Of a stretch of DNA of 64,000 bases, positions 9,801-18,990 are shown one piece after another. Both the position numbers and the translations under genes were made by a program. The notes under the pieces were generated by a model. That model ran no database searches, had not been told where the DNA came from, and was given only the letters and a program-made list of their open reading frames with translations. Numbering within the stretch: the first letter of the stretch is position 1; each line of letters starts with the position of its first letter. The stretch is taken from assembly GCA_022747635.1 (NCBI GenBank), contig JAKTNV010000027.1:1219501-1283500 (forward strand), in the 5' to 3' direction. The stretch comes from Hetaerina americana (lineage: Eukaryota; Arthropoda; Insecta; Odonata; Calopterygidae).

Positions 9801-10488
9801 ACCCTAGTACAGGCAAAGAGTGTCCAGTAACTCCACAAAGTTTGATGGAAGAGGGACGAATGGGGGAAGAAGGGGGGAGGGCGTTCCTCTTGAGCAGTGA
9901 TATGGCGGCTCCGGTATCAATGAACAATTGGATGGAAGAGTGAGGACATTTTAAGCTCACCGCGACCCCGTAACCATTGGAAGGGCAGGCACTAGAATTG
10001 GTGAACGGGTGGCCATCCTTGGGTGGCTTGTCGCTCTCTGCGGGATGGTCAATTGGGAGGCTGGAATCCTTGGAGTGGGGGCGGTCCCTCGAAGTCAGCA
10101 TCTTCGTTGATGTCCGAAATCCTTCGCTTGGCGAGGGTTTCCTGCGAAGGACTGGTCGTTTGGGTCCATCGTGATGGTCTGCTCCACTAAGGGCGGCGGC
10201 GATGGTCTCGGGTGTCTTCTCGCCGCTGGCCAGGGAGGCGTTCGGTGAGAGGGAGAGTAAGAATACCTTCCCCTCCGAGAAGTGTTTTGGTAGGCGGGTG
10301 GTCTGGGCGAGGAAGGAGGAGATGATGGAGGGGGAAAGGAAGGAGGAGGGTGAAACTGTCGTGGTACCTGGCATTGGCGTGCCATATGTCCTCGTTGTCC
10401 ACAATTGAAACAATTGAGAGGTCTGGCGGGGCATCCACGGGCGTAGTGTCCAAGCTGGTGACACTGCAGGCATCGAGGCGGGTCCCAC
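6871..10488 (-). CDS. pol: Gypsy pol (protease, RT, RNase H, truncated integrase)
   Basis: The open frame is 1205 codons, but translation probably enters by -1 frameshift at codon 111, so residues 1-110 are gag overlap. The aspartic protease has FIDTGAAISLL (D191) and GLLGMDLL. An unusual hydrophobic stretch lies at about residues 330-405. RT occupies about 560-800 with YLDD at 730-733. RNase H starts near TDASG (878-882). Integrase shows a zinc-binding region (H1060, H1067, C1097, C1100) and the first two catalytic aspartates (D1130, D1190). The frame stops after MKEVCH, before the catalytic glutamate. Integrase-like reading (LGIKKLQTT) continues briefly past the stop, then gives way to unrelated sequence, so both a nonsense change and a deletion are present. 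RT should be intact; integrase is not. Confidence 0.9.
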   Translation of the reverse strand: MGPASMPAVSPAWTLRPWMPRQTSQLFQLWTTRTYGTPMPGTTTVSPSSFLSPSIISSFLAQTTRLPKHFSEGKVFLLSLSPNASLASGEKTPETIAAALSGADHHDGPKRPVLRRKPSPSEGFRTSTKMLTSRDRPHSKDSSLPIDHPAESDKPPKDGHPFTNSSACPSNGYGVAVSLKCPHSSIQLFIDTGAAISLLKRNALPPSSPIRPSSIKLCGVTGHSLPVLGSCLLNFQLGRKEYSHRFIIIDDDVQMCCDGLLGMDLLEKTKGRIDIFKKVLLIKDEVIYLRKVVTRPAPIVKIARTQQAKNFKRQARKKSPISKSPSDSFSLVPGFLMFALLCDLFHQSTSRLKQVLCEVIFPCSFHFLSAILSCVKPVFSVHDYIVTFFGFAVTFCVLFVRTWSYMLAPHFKGNPSNSRTVRLKENLRLPPRSEVLTQGYGDVESGKDYLMEPQEILISGIMSGRSLLKGNQGRVIPVKLINLSEKELTLPAKTIVGTLSTAFSVPTSSRDNDFHNHPLPSEDLDLMLAGVPAEAQEPLRNLLAEFSEIFQSKTETLGRTNLVTHKIRTNNHTPIAKPPYRVPQTQRAVIREHVQQMLDQGIIQESTSPWSAPVVLVAKKTADGENKLRFCTDFRALNKITIRDYYPLPNIQETLDELGGAKYFSTLDMAQGFWQIAVDPESREITGFSTPDGHYEYLRLPMGLVNSPSTFQRLMDAVLSGLKGPKCQVYLDDICVLGRDIQDHLQNLTEVFQRLRSAGLTLKPRKCHFFRKEINYLGHIITADGIKPDPKKIETIKNFPLPHNLKTLRGFLGLVGYYRRFIPDFSKLAKPLTEMTKKGVVINWGKEQEDSFKTLRAALCREPILRYPDFTKPFILYTDASGEGLGAILSQKGDDGEYVVAYASRQLNQAESHYSTTEQECLCIIWAVKYFRCFLYGRKFTVVTDHRPLKWLLSIKEPSSRLTRWSLLLSEYDFEVLHRPGKIHQNVDTLSRTVIPLVTNAYEPIWDRDLIKEEQSRDEDCQKSKNDPTVWFDNDNLMYRGQNQLIAPRAMRARILNAYHNTPWAGHFGLKGTLKSIQKQFWWPRMRTEVEKYCKTCRTCQQRKTPRNRLRAPLQKFSEVTAPLQRTYMDLVGPLPSSYNGNKYILTFQDAFTKYPEAIALPDQKAETVARAFVQNIILKHGVPRQLLTDRGANFTSRVMKEVCH

Positions 10489-11123
10489 GACGCGGCGTGA
10501 AGAGTTGAGGCGCTGGCATCAGGGTGGGAGGGGGCTGGAACGCTGTTAACACCGTAGCAGGGGACGAGAGGAGCACGACTCTCGCATTCTTCTTCGCGGC
10601 CCGCGAAACTTATGGCGTCCGTCAATGTTTTTGGGTCGCGAACGCGGACAAATCTCCGGATATTTTCGCGCAAACCGTCCAAAAATTGATTCAGCACTAA
10701 TTCGTCCGTAGCGCGGTCTCTCCCTAACTTTTCTCGGGGGTCGGTGGTGGTAGCGGAGGTTTCATCGCGGATTTTTTGCAATCGATCGGCGAACTCGCGC
10801 ACACTTTCGCGAGGACCCTGTACACAATTGAGTAGGCTTCTTAGGTTACGCGTTCCGGTCGGTCGGCTAGCAAATCGTTCTATGAACGCGGATTTTAATT
10901 GGGCCCAGGTTAAGTCGGTAGCACATGCATGGAGGAATCTTTGGGCACTCCCTTGGGTTTTAATGTTCAACACCAGTATTCGAGTATTGTCAGTCCATCT
11001 CCCTAATTCGGCGGTAGCCTCCAAAGTTCTAAAAAAGGAGTCCACACTAAGTCCGTCATCTCCTGTGAAATCAGGGATCAAGTGGACGAGACCCGTGACG
11101 TGAGTGACGGTAGGCTCTGCCAT
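10095..11123 (-). CDS. gag: Gypsy gag
   Basis: 342 codons starting at the first ATG downstream of the primer-binding site. The N-terminal two thirds resemble the retrotransposon gag capsid family (WTDNTRILVLNIKTQG, LLNCVQGPRESVREFADRL, LVLNQFLDGLRENIRRFV). Two CCHC zinc knuckles follow, CLQCHQLGHYARGC and CFNCGQRGHMARQC, at about residues 230-260. A proline- and arginine-rich tail comes next. Gag would form the cytoplasmic particle that packages element RNA. The last 130 codons overlap pol in another frame, and a slippery heptamer lies at codons 320-322. The frame is undamaged. Confidence 0.93.
   Translation of the reverse strand: MAEPTVTHVTGLVHLIPDFTGDDGLSVDSFFRTLEATAELGRWTDNTRILVLNIKTQGSAQRFLHACATDLTWAQLKSAFIERFASRPTGTRNLRSLLNCVQGPRESVREFADRLQKIRDETSATTTDPREKLGRDRATDELVLNQFLDGLRENIRRFVRVRDPKTLTDAISFAGREEECESRAPLVPCYGVNSVPAPSHPDASASTLHAASWDPPRCLQCHQLGHYARGCPARPLNCFNCGQRGHMARQCQVPRQFHPPPSFPPPSSPPSSPRPPAYQNTSRRGRYSYSPSHRTPPWPAARRHPRPSPPPLVEQTITMDPNDQSFAGNPRQAKDFGHQRRC
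10121..10164 (-). promoter_or_regulatory. Programmed -1 frameshift signal (gag to pol)
   Basis: Minus-strand CCCAAAC at 10164-10158 is in the X XXY YYZ register of gag (codons CCA AAC). It is followed by a 7-nt spacer and a 7-bp perfect stem CCTTCGC/GCGAAGG (10150-10144 with 10127-10121) closing a 16-nt loop. The pol frame is -1 relative to gag and is open here. Confidence 0.85.
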
Positions 11124-11230
11124 TTCGCTCGGTTAAAGGGAAAAGAATAGGGGGGGTATAGGGAAAAAGTGCTTATTCTCGATACATTGACACCTGCGAG
11201 AAAAGTTTTCCTCACAGTATCTAGGCAAAG

Positions 11231-11250
11231 GAATCCCACCGCTGCCACCA
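11231..11250 (-). promoter_or_regulatory. Primer-binding site for tRNA-Leu
   Basis: Five nucleotides inside the 5' LTR, the minus strand starts TGGTGGCAGCGGTGGGA. Its complement ends CCACCGCTGCCA plus CCA, as in animal tRNA-Leu(AAG) 3' ends recalled from memory. Leu-tRNA priming is known in mdg3/blastopia-type gypsy elements. Confidence 0.75.
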
Positions 11251-11255
11251 AAATA

Positions 11256-11879
11256 TGTTGTGCCGCGTACCGAGTTTCCCTCGTCAGAGTTCCACAAGGC
11301 AACACGAGACAAGATATGAAAGGATTCTTGCCCTTGACGTCGAGATGAATCGAGGAATAATACACTTAAAGAAGGGTATAGGTTGTTTCAAGGATTTTAT
11401 TGAGGCTCATGGAACATACGAGGGGTTGTAGGCCAGGAAGTGATCTGTGCGTTGTGCAAGGAGAATAAAGGGGACGGGAGTAATACTAGGTGCTTACCAC
11501 GTTTCGATGCTAGTCTCGACCGGAACCAACTACCAATCTGTCTCTCGTATCTATCTCTCCTCTCCGTCTCTGTCTGTCCCCTGTCTGTCCCTCTCCCCCT
11601 GTGTCTGTGTCGAAGGTTCGCTTATAAAGGAGGCATATCGTTCCAGGCTTTTTGGGGAAGTTCCCTATTTAGAGGTGCCGAAAACAAGGTTAGAGATTTC
11701 GAGATTTGACCTATATCAAAAAGGGGGGGAGGAGGAATGGACTACTCAAGATAGGAGTATCCCACGATTTCTAAGTCTGACCTATAGAGAAAGGGGGAAG
11801 AGAAACTCTCTCTCCCAAAATAAAAGGAGGACAGAAAAAGGGGAGGAGAGAAATGGAATACTCTCTCCCGTGCACAACA
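11256..11879 (-). repeat. 5' LTR of the gypsy element
   Basis: Same length and ends as the 3' LTR, with two adjacent differing bases. It would contain the element promoter on the minus strand. TGGC follows at 11880. Confidence 0.95.
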
Positions 11880-11883
11880 TGGC

Positions 11884-12251
11884 TGTGTGTTGGTCCCTGA
11901 CGCGGATTAATCTCCCGTAAACCGCCACAGAGTGTGTGCTTGAGAATATCCTGGAATCTTTAACGGGGTCTACTCTACAGCCTCGTGAAGGATTCCATCT
12001 CCATCTGAAATTCTTTAACAGGGTCTCACAGCCTCGTGAAGGATTTCAGGCAGGATAGTGTGCGTGTGGCTGTGTGTTGGTCCCTGACGCGGATTAATCT
12101 CCCGTAAACCACCACAGAGGGTATTCTGGTCGAGAGGTTGTGGTTGGTCCCTGACGTGATTCCCGTCACACCAACACAACATTTGGTCTGACGAGAGATT
12201 GGCAACTAATCCTTACGGCCATTGGAGTTTTCTTCCCCTTTCTTCTTTATT
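11884..12251 (-). repeat. Distal part of the right 763-bp inverted arm
   Basis: Continues, after the gypsy insertion, the arm that started at 5131. It mirrors 3977-4343 and ends CTTTATT against AATAAAG at 3977. Confidence 0.9.
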
Positions 12252-12292
12252 AACAAACATAAAAAATTTTATTTGAAAGAGGATACTTTAAA

Positions 12293-12794
12293 CTACTTCT
12301 CAACATAATCTCCAAGCAAATTAAGGCATTTGTCATAACGTGTGACAAGTTTCTGTATTCCTGCTGCATAGTCCTTCGCCGCCAGCTCATTGAGATACGC
12401 GAGGGACCCATCTTGCACAAATTTTTGCATAATGCAGATGGTGTTTAACAATTTCATGAACAATTGTTCGAGAAACATTGGGAAAATGCTCACAGATGTC
12501 ATCAATTGTGACGCGCCGATCGTTCCTCACGAATTCGTCAACTGAGCTCACCAGTTGGTCTGTAATGACAGACGGTCTCCCCGAACGCTCATCGTCGTGT
12601 GTGTTCCCCCTCCCCATGTTGAAGTTGCGACACCACCGCCGAACAGACGACTCGTCCATTACATTGTCTCCATACACCTCCTTTAATTGGCGATGAATAT
12701 CACATGGGCGAACGTTTCTTGCATTGAGGAATTTAATCACTGCCCTCACTTCACAACTGGCGGCGTTCTCAATTTTTTTAAACATTGTAAACAA
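12293..12794 (-). pseudogene. Mariner transposase with catalytic core deleted
   Basis: The N-terminal part (from 12794) shows the mariner DNA-binding region: ENAASCEVRAVIKFLNARN, SSVRRWCRNFNMGRG, DDERSGRPS, and a second helix-turn-helix leading to ICARWVPR. It then jumps, near 12420 and into another frame, to the extreme C-terminus DYAAGIQKLVTRYDKCLN...GDYVEK, ending at 12293. A normal mariner transposase is about 340-350 residues. Here the whole DD34D catalytic domain is missing, so the element could only be mobilised in trans. Binding-domain residues look otherwise unbroken. Confidence 0.85.
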
Positions 12795-12945
12795 TCACAG
12801 AAACAACACAGGCAATGCTAGCGTCACGCAACTTGGCTCAGAGAAGGCAGACAAGCCATTGAAGCTATCTGACCTCGTCCAGCGGCTACTCGCGTCGTCA
12901 GCACTTCATGCGGCACGAACGGGTACTACTTTCCGGATGACCCTA

Positions 12946-13070
12946 TATAAAATTCGGAAAATAGATACCAGAACTAGCCGACTCAAGGACTCCTTCTTCC
13001 CACGGACAATACGGAATAGCAACGAAAGGGTTATAGATGGCAAAAATTTCACTTGCCACGTTTGGTAAAA
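12946..13070 (+). pseudogene. CR1-like family A RT fragment, 3' portion of split copy
   Basis: Continues the fragment broken at 3878: IKFGKIDTRTSRLKDSFFPR, then TIRN, equivalent to the SSFFPRTIRNWN region near the C-terminus of this RT family. The frame is continuous with the upstream half once the mariner and one TA are removed. The remainder decays after about 13070. Confidence 0.8.
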
Positions 13071-15850
13071 AAAAGTAATCTCTTTGTAAAAAAGTTGTTT
13101 TTCTGTGAAAATTCAGGTCCATGGTTGCCTAGAGTATTATGCATCCGAATATTATTTTAAAATGTACATGTTCTCATTGTTCGGTGTCCCCCCGCCCTCC
13201 TCGCCCACAGTTGCCCTCTCCGATTATGGGCCCTCCTTAAATTACCAAAGGTCATTTCGTTTGCCCCCCATCCATATCCTATGCCTGGAGCCGTTGGATA
13301 CAAGGAGCTCACTCTTGATTAAATATTATTCTTATTTGCAGTAAATTGGGAGTCTCTTCTCATTTCTGAAAGAAAAGAGTAAAAAAATAGCCTTCAATGT
13401 TTGACAAAATTGTTTTTCCCTACGATCACTGATCAATCCAACCACGTGTTTGTACTGTAAACGTGCACTACCTTCAGAGAAACTAGTTATTTTTTATCTT
13501 GTTTGTTTAGCCATAACTATGTTGCGAGTCAGAATAAACAAAATTTGAAATTTTATTAGTAGGCTGATAAGAACTATAATTTCAATTATTCTGGAACCGC
13601 ATTAGAAATAGTGGCTCGTTTCCCAATGTCCTTTAAGGCTATCAAGGATAATCGAAATTCTTTCTCCGTGGCATTTGCCTGAAAAAGGGTATATAATAAT
13701 GACCCGCGCGTAAGATTCCTCCGGAGCGCCTCTCCCACCCCCGCGAGGAAAGGGGATAAAAAAGCGGGTCCGCCTTTCTCCCTGCCCCCAAGGGACGTCG
13801 TCATCCGGGTGACGACTCAATGAGGGCGGAAGTCGGGAATGACTGACGAGGACAAACGATATCCACCATGAATCGCCGTATTCCGAGTCGATTTAAATTA
13901 CGTATCGTTAATCTCGATCTAAACCGGAAGGTCCCACCCTCATCACGAAGCATTTGTTTTCCTTTGTCTTTTTTGTCAAACAAAAAAAGTGTTTTTTCCC
14001 TGCGAACTACATCTGGACCAGAAAGGAAACGCTTACGATTTTAAGTGGTTCATTCCGCGGGGATACAAAATTCAGGATGCCACCGCTAGGTGCTCCAGCA
14101 CTTGTTGGCGCAGGCTATAGGCAGTTGATGCCATTTAGAATGTCCGTGGGCTAATGGCTCACTGAAAAAAGAAACAGGAGAAGGAAATTAGTTCCGCAGG
14201 CATCGCTAACTTCTTAACCCTAGTGTTTTCTGAGTTACATCATCGGCTTACCTTGCTAGCCTCCTTGAGGGTGTGTGGAAGTGGGTTTAATGCCATTTGA
14301 AAAGTTCAATTAGTTGCATGATATGTTTCATCCTGTCGCGATATCGAATTGTGTGAGAGAAAAACGATTCCTCAGATTGATCAGCTTTGTAGTTAACTCA
14401 CGCGTAATTTCTCCATTTGGTCTCACCTGCCAATCCAATGCGGTTTAATTCTTCTCTGTGTCATCTTTGAACTCGAACGATTTGTATTTATCCAACATTT
14501 TAGGTTATGCATGTAATTTGCTTGATTTCAGAGTCTCTCGACCCTAGATTTTCATTATTAATTCGACGTATTCTGTAATTTGTCAACGATTATTTCAGAA
14601 ACGTGCAGAATTCCTCGATATTTTTTTTTAATGCACCAATGTTTGAAACGTAAAAATCATTCGTCTTGACCGACATTCAAACCCTGATTCCTCCGTTCTC
14701 GGTCGATTGCTTCATTCAGTTAGGATACCGATACACTCTGAAATTTTGGGGGTTTAAAAAGAACGAGGTGTTATGGCGACATACCGTGCAAATAATGTCA
14801 CATGTATTATTTTTACACTTATAAATTTGGTACACTTTAATGGGTACCAGCGGATGACTCCATCAAAGTCACCGTCTTTGGTATATCCCGTATTTCTTCG
14901 AATCTATATGTTTTGTTTGCTTTTGAAAATAAAACCATTCTATGGGTAAAACCCCAATAACTCTACGCATACTACATATTCCAGTTGTAACCGGACCAAC
15001 ATGAAGTGGAACTTCTCATTGACTTGTTTTATTCTCCATATTTCCGTACTCGCCGCCAAATGAAATCCCTTAGGGTGTCTCAATCCTTGAGAGGTGCGTT
15101 TTACTTATCTTGTGCGAGATTTTTGTTTTCAGCTATTGCCAGTAAATTCGTGTTTTATTCGATAAAATGACTGACTGCGACACGTTAACAGAATGCACAA
15201 TAGAAGATAAAATGAACACATTTCTTTTTATCGATCTATCTTTGTATTTATTTTATTCACTGTACGATATGTAGACACGTGCGTGTGTAGATGTATATAT
15301 GCTGGGATGGGATTTTGAGGTCAAGGAGACTCATAAACTCGTAGCCTGAACGGCGGCAGGTTTTCAATTTTGTAGTTTTATGACGAGTGGAATCACTAGT
15401 TGGGATTTGGACTCGAATGGATCCAACTAAATTGCCTCTTAACAGAAACTCATTCATTTTTGTTATGGACAAAACTCATCCGATGGCTTTTCTAGCTAAT
15501 AAAATAAAATTGTTCGGCATAATAAAATTCAAAATATAGTTCCACTGCAATATAAAATTCATGGAGATCACGTTTTATCCTTAAAATAATCGTTATGGAA
15601 ATTGTAATGCTATTTGGATTGACATAAAATACCTTTTCAAGCTCAAAATTAAATGGTGTTTATAAATGGCATTTTTCTTGACTGTAATAGTCATAGATTT
15701 TGGTTTAGGAAAATTTTCATCAATGCTATTATAGTGAAGTAATTGCTTTCAATCGTGTGCCTCTATATTTAGCACGACATCTTCCGATTTGCTAATCAAC
15801 GAAATAACTGCTGTTCAGTAACTTGGAAAACATTTCGTTGAGATCTCCAT
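13071..15850. other. Unassigned AT-rich sequence
   Basis: About 2.8 kb without a recognisable gene, RNA or repeat boundary. A more GC-rich patch at 13660-13850 gives short open frames with no domain resemblance. Confidence 0.5.
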
Positions 15851-16440
15851 CTCATCTACATCTGCTTAATACCTCGCAAGCCACCGCAAGGACGTGTGGC
15901 GGGGGGTGTTAAGGTACAACCCGTAACAAGAAAAAAATGGCATGCAAAAGCCACAAATTTGTACAATCCATTAACTAAAGATGGTTGTCATTCATGCAAA
16001 ACTCCTTACAACCCTCACATATGCTAACAATCAAATTACCAACTAACATACACACGCACCTACAAGTATACCTAACATATTTGCAATGTTTAATTTTGTT
16101 CCGACTCGTAAATTCAATGTTTTTAATATTTCTATATAATGACTTCGGTTTCTTACTATTATGATTTCTGTTTGTTCGGGGAAAGAATGAATATTTGTAT
16201 CTATGTGTACTGGAATCCATTTCCCTTATTTTATAATCTTTGTGGTCTGATCTACCAAAGTTTTGTGGGGTCATAATAATTCCTTTAGTGTCATCGCTAA
16301 TTTCGTTTGTTCTTAACCTTTCTAAAAGTCTAAGTCTCGCTTGTTCTCTGCGCATCTCAAGTGGCTCCTAGCCTAAATCCCCTGAAAGACCTGTTACCCG
16401 GAGATACACAAACATATCAGTGTTTTTATCTGTCGACAGA
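15851..16440 (-). mobile_element. CR1-like family A, 5'-truncated copy with RT C-terminus
   Basis: On the minus strand it starts near 16440 with RT C-terminal coding (MRREQARLRLLERLRTNEI, then HRYKYSFFPRTNRNHNS), followed by about 300 bp of 3' untranslated sequence. It ends with the conserved hairpin block and CATCTACATCTGC tail at 15851-15905. This copy links the tail block directly to the RT gene of family A. Confidence 0.85.
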
Positions 16441-17647
16441 TTATTTAATAACTGGAAACCATGGGAAAGGATTTCGCAGCAGGGCAAATGAGGCAAACAT
16501 CTTAGTCGTCAAAATTAACGTGAAATAAATGGCGAATCAATTACATTGGCTACAAACGAATGGAGAAATGCCATAATTACGGAAGGTATGGGGTTCGCTC
16601 ATGTAGCTATATATTTTCCCAAATGCCTTGATGGAAAGAGAAGAATATTTGGTGCGAGTTACAGTGGTAGCTTTCCGGTGATAGTAAAATAAATTATTTA
16701 ATCTTTTCGTCAAAATAATAGCGTATTATTCGGGTAACAGGACTTGACTCTTGCACTTTCCTTCATATAGGTTGAAAGATATGCAAATTATAGCTCTTTA
16801 CATTACACACTCTCTGGATCAAGTGGAAACAAGTCTCTTTAGATATAATCGTCGTTTCGCTCCTCGTCCAGAGAACATCATTTGCCAGTGAAAAGAATGC
16901 AGACAGCCCGCCTGAGCATGGACCTCTTTTAATTTAGGCCGGGGTTCCTAAGACCACTACCCCATTAGTGGGCGATCAATAATAAATGCAAAGCCATTGG
17001 CTGCTAATCGGTTATATTTACGGGAGCTAGAAACCTCTTCCACGTTACACTTGTAATGTAATTATCTTCTAAATTAAAATTTAAAGTTATCTTTTTGGGG
17101 GTTTCTATTATTCAGCGTATCAAATGCGGATATTTCCTGGCTTAAATCCTAATCCACTCAAAAAGGGTTTTTGGCCTTGACCTGGTGCAGAGCAACCGTA
17201 TAAAGAATTGGGAAAACAAAGGAAATAGTTGTAACAAAGCTCCGCCGAATTTTCCATCAATGTGGGGAAGAATATCATCCGAGAAAGCAGAATCTCGTAC
17301 TTCTTCAACGGGACCGTTTTTGATAGCACTTGGATTGGGCTAATGAACCGGTTTCCGAACGGTAAAGGGTTAAGTCACATAATGTTGAGGGAACATGGTT
17401 AGGCTTGATCAACGCCATAACTTCATAAGTTGAAAATGAAGAAAGCACATTTGAAACGCTGAAGGGCACAAATCGTAAAAGACTTCCAAGGGCTCGGCGG
17501 GCAGAAGATGGATATCGTTCGCGAAGGTTATCCGAGTGGAGAACTAAACAAGCCACGTATTAGAAAACAATGGAAAGTCTCATTTATTGTTGAAGAGAGA
17601 CTTTCGAAAACCCCTTGGCGATTGCATGGTTGCGATTTTTGGTATTC
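16441..17647. other. Unassigned sequence
   Basis: No gene or repeat boundary recognised in about 1.2 kb. Short open frames on both strands show no domain. Confidence 0.5.
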
Positions 17648-18136
17648 ATATCCATCTACATCTACTTAATACCCCGCAAGCCGCCGCAAGGGCGTGTGGC
17701 GGGGGCACCGACCGTAATAAGAAAAACACGCTTGCAAAAGCCATTTATTTATACATTTCACGAACAAAACATAATATGCATTCATGCAAAAACCCTTACA
17801 ACCCATACACATGCAAACACTCTAATTACCAAATAACATTCACATGCACCAACAAATATAACTGATGTCTACGCAGCGTTTAATCTCTTTCCGACTTGTA
17901 AATGCAATGCTTTTAATGTATCTAAAATGCCTTCTGTTTCTTACTATAATGATTCCTGATTGTTCGGGGAAAGAATGAGTATTTGTGTCTATCTGTACTG
18001 GAATCTATCTCCCTTATTTTATCCTTGTGGTCTGATCTACCTCAGGAGTGTGAGGCCATTACGATTCCTTTAATGTCGGAAATGAAAAATAGTAACTTTC
18101 CACAGATTCCACAGAAAAATTTTTATTACGAGACGG

Positions 18137-18162
18137 GTTTCGACGTTCAACGTCATCTTCAG
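18137..18162 (-). ncRNA. Hammerhead-like motif, left arm
   Basis: Minus strand: CUGAAGA, extra U, GACGU/ACGUC stem with a 3-nt loop, GAAAC. Stem III partner sequence is not palindromic here (CCCGUC). Confidence 0.4.
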
Positions 18163-18585
18163 GTGACAACTCTGACGGACATTCATCTGCATATATTTCA
18201 CTCCGGAAGGGGAGCGGGGAGGTGAGAGGGTGGGTGGGGGAGAGAATAGAGCAACGATAGTTGGAAGGAAGGGTAGAAACATGAGGCACCCTATGAGGAG
18301 CGTTCCTCCTATTGGCGGAGTTGAGTGGGTTGGTTTTAACGGTTCATAGACATAAATTCAAAAATCTTTTACACATCTCTGAGGTCAAGGGAGGGTGTGG
18401 GGGAAGTAGAGGGGTTCTTACCCTCATAAGCGCAGTAATAAAGGAGCATTCCTCCTATTGGCGGTCCAACTACCATTGCTCAATTCCCTCCCCCACCCAC
18501 CCTTCGGCCCTCTCACCTCCCCGCCCCCCTTCCGGAGTGTAATATATATATATATATATAGATGGATGTCCGTCAGAGTCGTCAC

Positions 18586-18611
18586 CTGAAGATGACGTTG
18601 AACATCGAAAC
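18586..18611 (+). ncRNA. Hammerhead-like motif, right arm
   Basis: Plus strand counterpart: CUGAAGA, extra U, GACGUUGAACAUC, GAAAC. One stem pair is changed relative to the left arm. Confidence 0.4.
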
Positions 18612-18990
18612 CCGTCTCGTAAGAAAAATTTTTCGGTGAAATCACACAGTTACTATTTTCCTTTCCAATATGAATAGATTCCATATATTTACGCCGTAAC
18701 CATCAAATGTCCTGTAGTTTCATCGTTAAACTCGTTTGTTCTGAACCTTTCTAAAAGTCTTGGTCTCGCTTGATCTATTCGCATCTTAAATGGCTCCCAG
18801 CCTAAATCCCTTAAGAGACCTGTCACACCTGTGTTCTTATTAGAACAATTTTTAAAGAATCTGGCGGATTTTCTCTGAACTTGAACTAATTCTCTTTACC
18901 AAATGTTCTCCCAAGGATCCCAAATGCTTGCGGCATATTCCAAATTATGTCTAACCAGAGCAAACATTCATATCTTTAAGATTTCAATCG

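Larger units (their letters stand above)
5526..11879 (-). mobile_element. Ty3/gypsy LTR retrotransposon, 6354 bp
   Basis: Two 624-bp LTRs differ at only two adjacent bases (6094-6095 versus 11824-11825), so insertion was recent. A 4-bp target duplication TGGC lies at 5522-5525 and 11880-11883, inside the right arm of the inverted element. On the minus strand the order is 5' LTR, primer-binding site, gag, a -1 frameshift, pol (protease, RT, RNase H, partial integrase), a possible envelope remnant, polypurine tract and 3' LTR. The domain order with integrase after RNase H defines Ty3/gypsy. The truncated integrase suggests the copy was mobilised in trans or was damaged after insertion. Confidence 0.95.
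3948..12248. mobile_element. Long inverted-repeat (foldback, probably Penelope-derived) element
   Basis: The element is flanked by a perfect 13-bp target duplication, ATTAACAAACATA, at 3935-3947 and 12249-12261. Two inverted arms of 763 bp each (3977-4739; 5131-5525 plus 11884-12251) enclose a spacer of about 390 bp rich in G runs. The two arms match wherever I compared them, including small differences between the two internal tandem units. Each arm carries a hammerhead-like motif. No protein is recognisable in it apart from the gypsy element that interrupts the right arm. The assignment to Penelope-like elements is an inference from the shared motif and inverted architecture. Confidence 0.75.
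3880..12945 (-). mobile_element. Internally deleted mariner, split by an 8.3-kb nested insertion
   Basis: Terminal inverted repeats AGGGTCATCCGGAAAGTAGT... begin at 3880 and close at about 12945, flanked by TA on both sides. Without the nested element it is roughly 765 bp. The transposase runs on the minus strand near the right end and has lost its catalytic core. It inserted into the CR1-like RT fragment: deleting it and one TA restores the RT reading frame across D-H-I-K-F. It is itself interrupted at 3948-12248. Confidence 0.85.
18078..18712. mobile_element. Penelope-like 3' ends in inverted pair
   Basis: Two inverted arms of roughly 150-200 bp (about 18088-18300 and 18440-18660) share ACGAGACGGGTTTCGA, TCTTCAGGTGAC, ACTCTGACGGACAT, the CTCCCCCACCCACC tract and the word CTCCTATTGGCGG. 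The same sequence lies downstream of a GIY-YIG coding remnant at 54.3-54.9 kb, which identifies it as Penelope-like 3' sequence. The right arm has gained a (TA)n run at 18541-18560. Arm sequences differ at several sites, so this pair is older than those at 4 and 51 kb. Confidence 0.7.
17648..18990 (-). mobile_element. CR1-like family A copy, split by a Penelope-type inverted pair
   Basis: The minus strand begins near 18990 with RT C-terminal coding (ALVRHNLEYAASIWDPWE, LGWEPFKMRIDQARPRLLER, TNEFNDETTG). It is interrupted between about 18712 and 18078, then resumes with SSTDRHKYSFFPRTIRN, a long 3' untranslated part and the full hairpin block plus CATCTACATCTAC tail at 17648-17705. Several stops are present. 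It parallels the copy at 15.9 kb, which lacks the interruption and so defines the break points. Confidence 0.85.
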
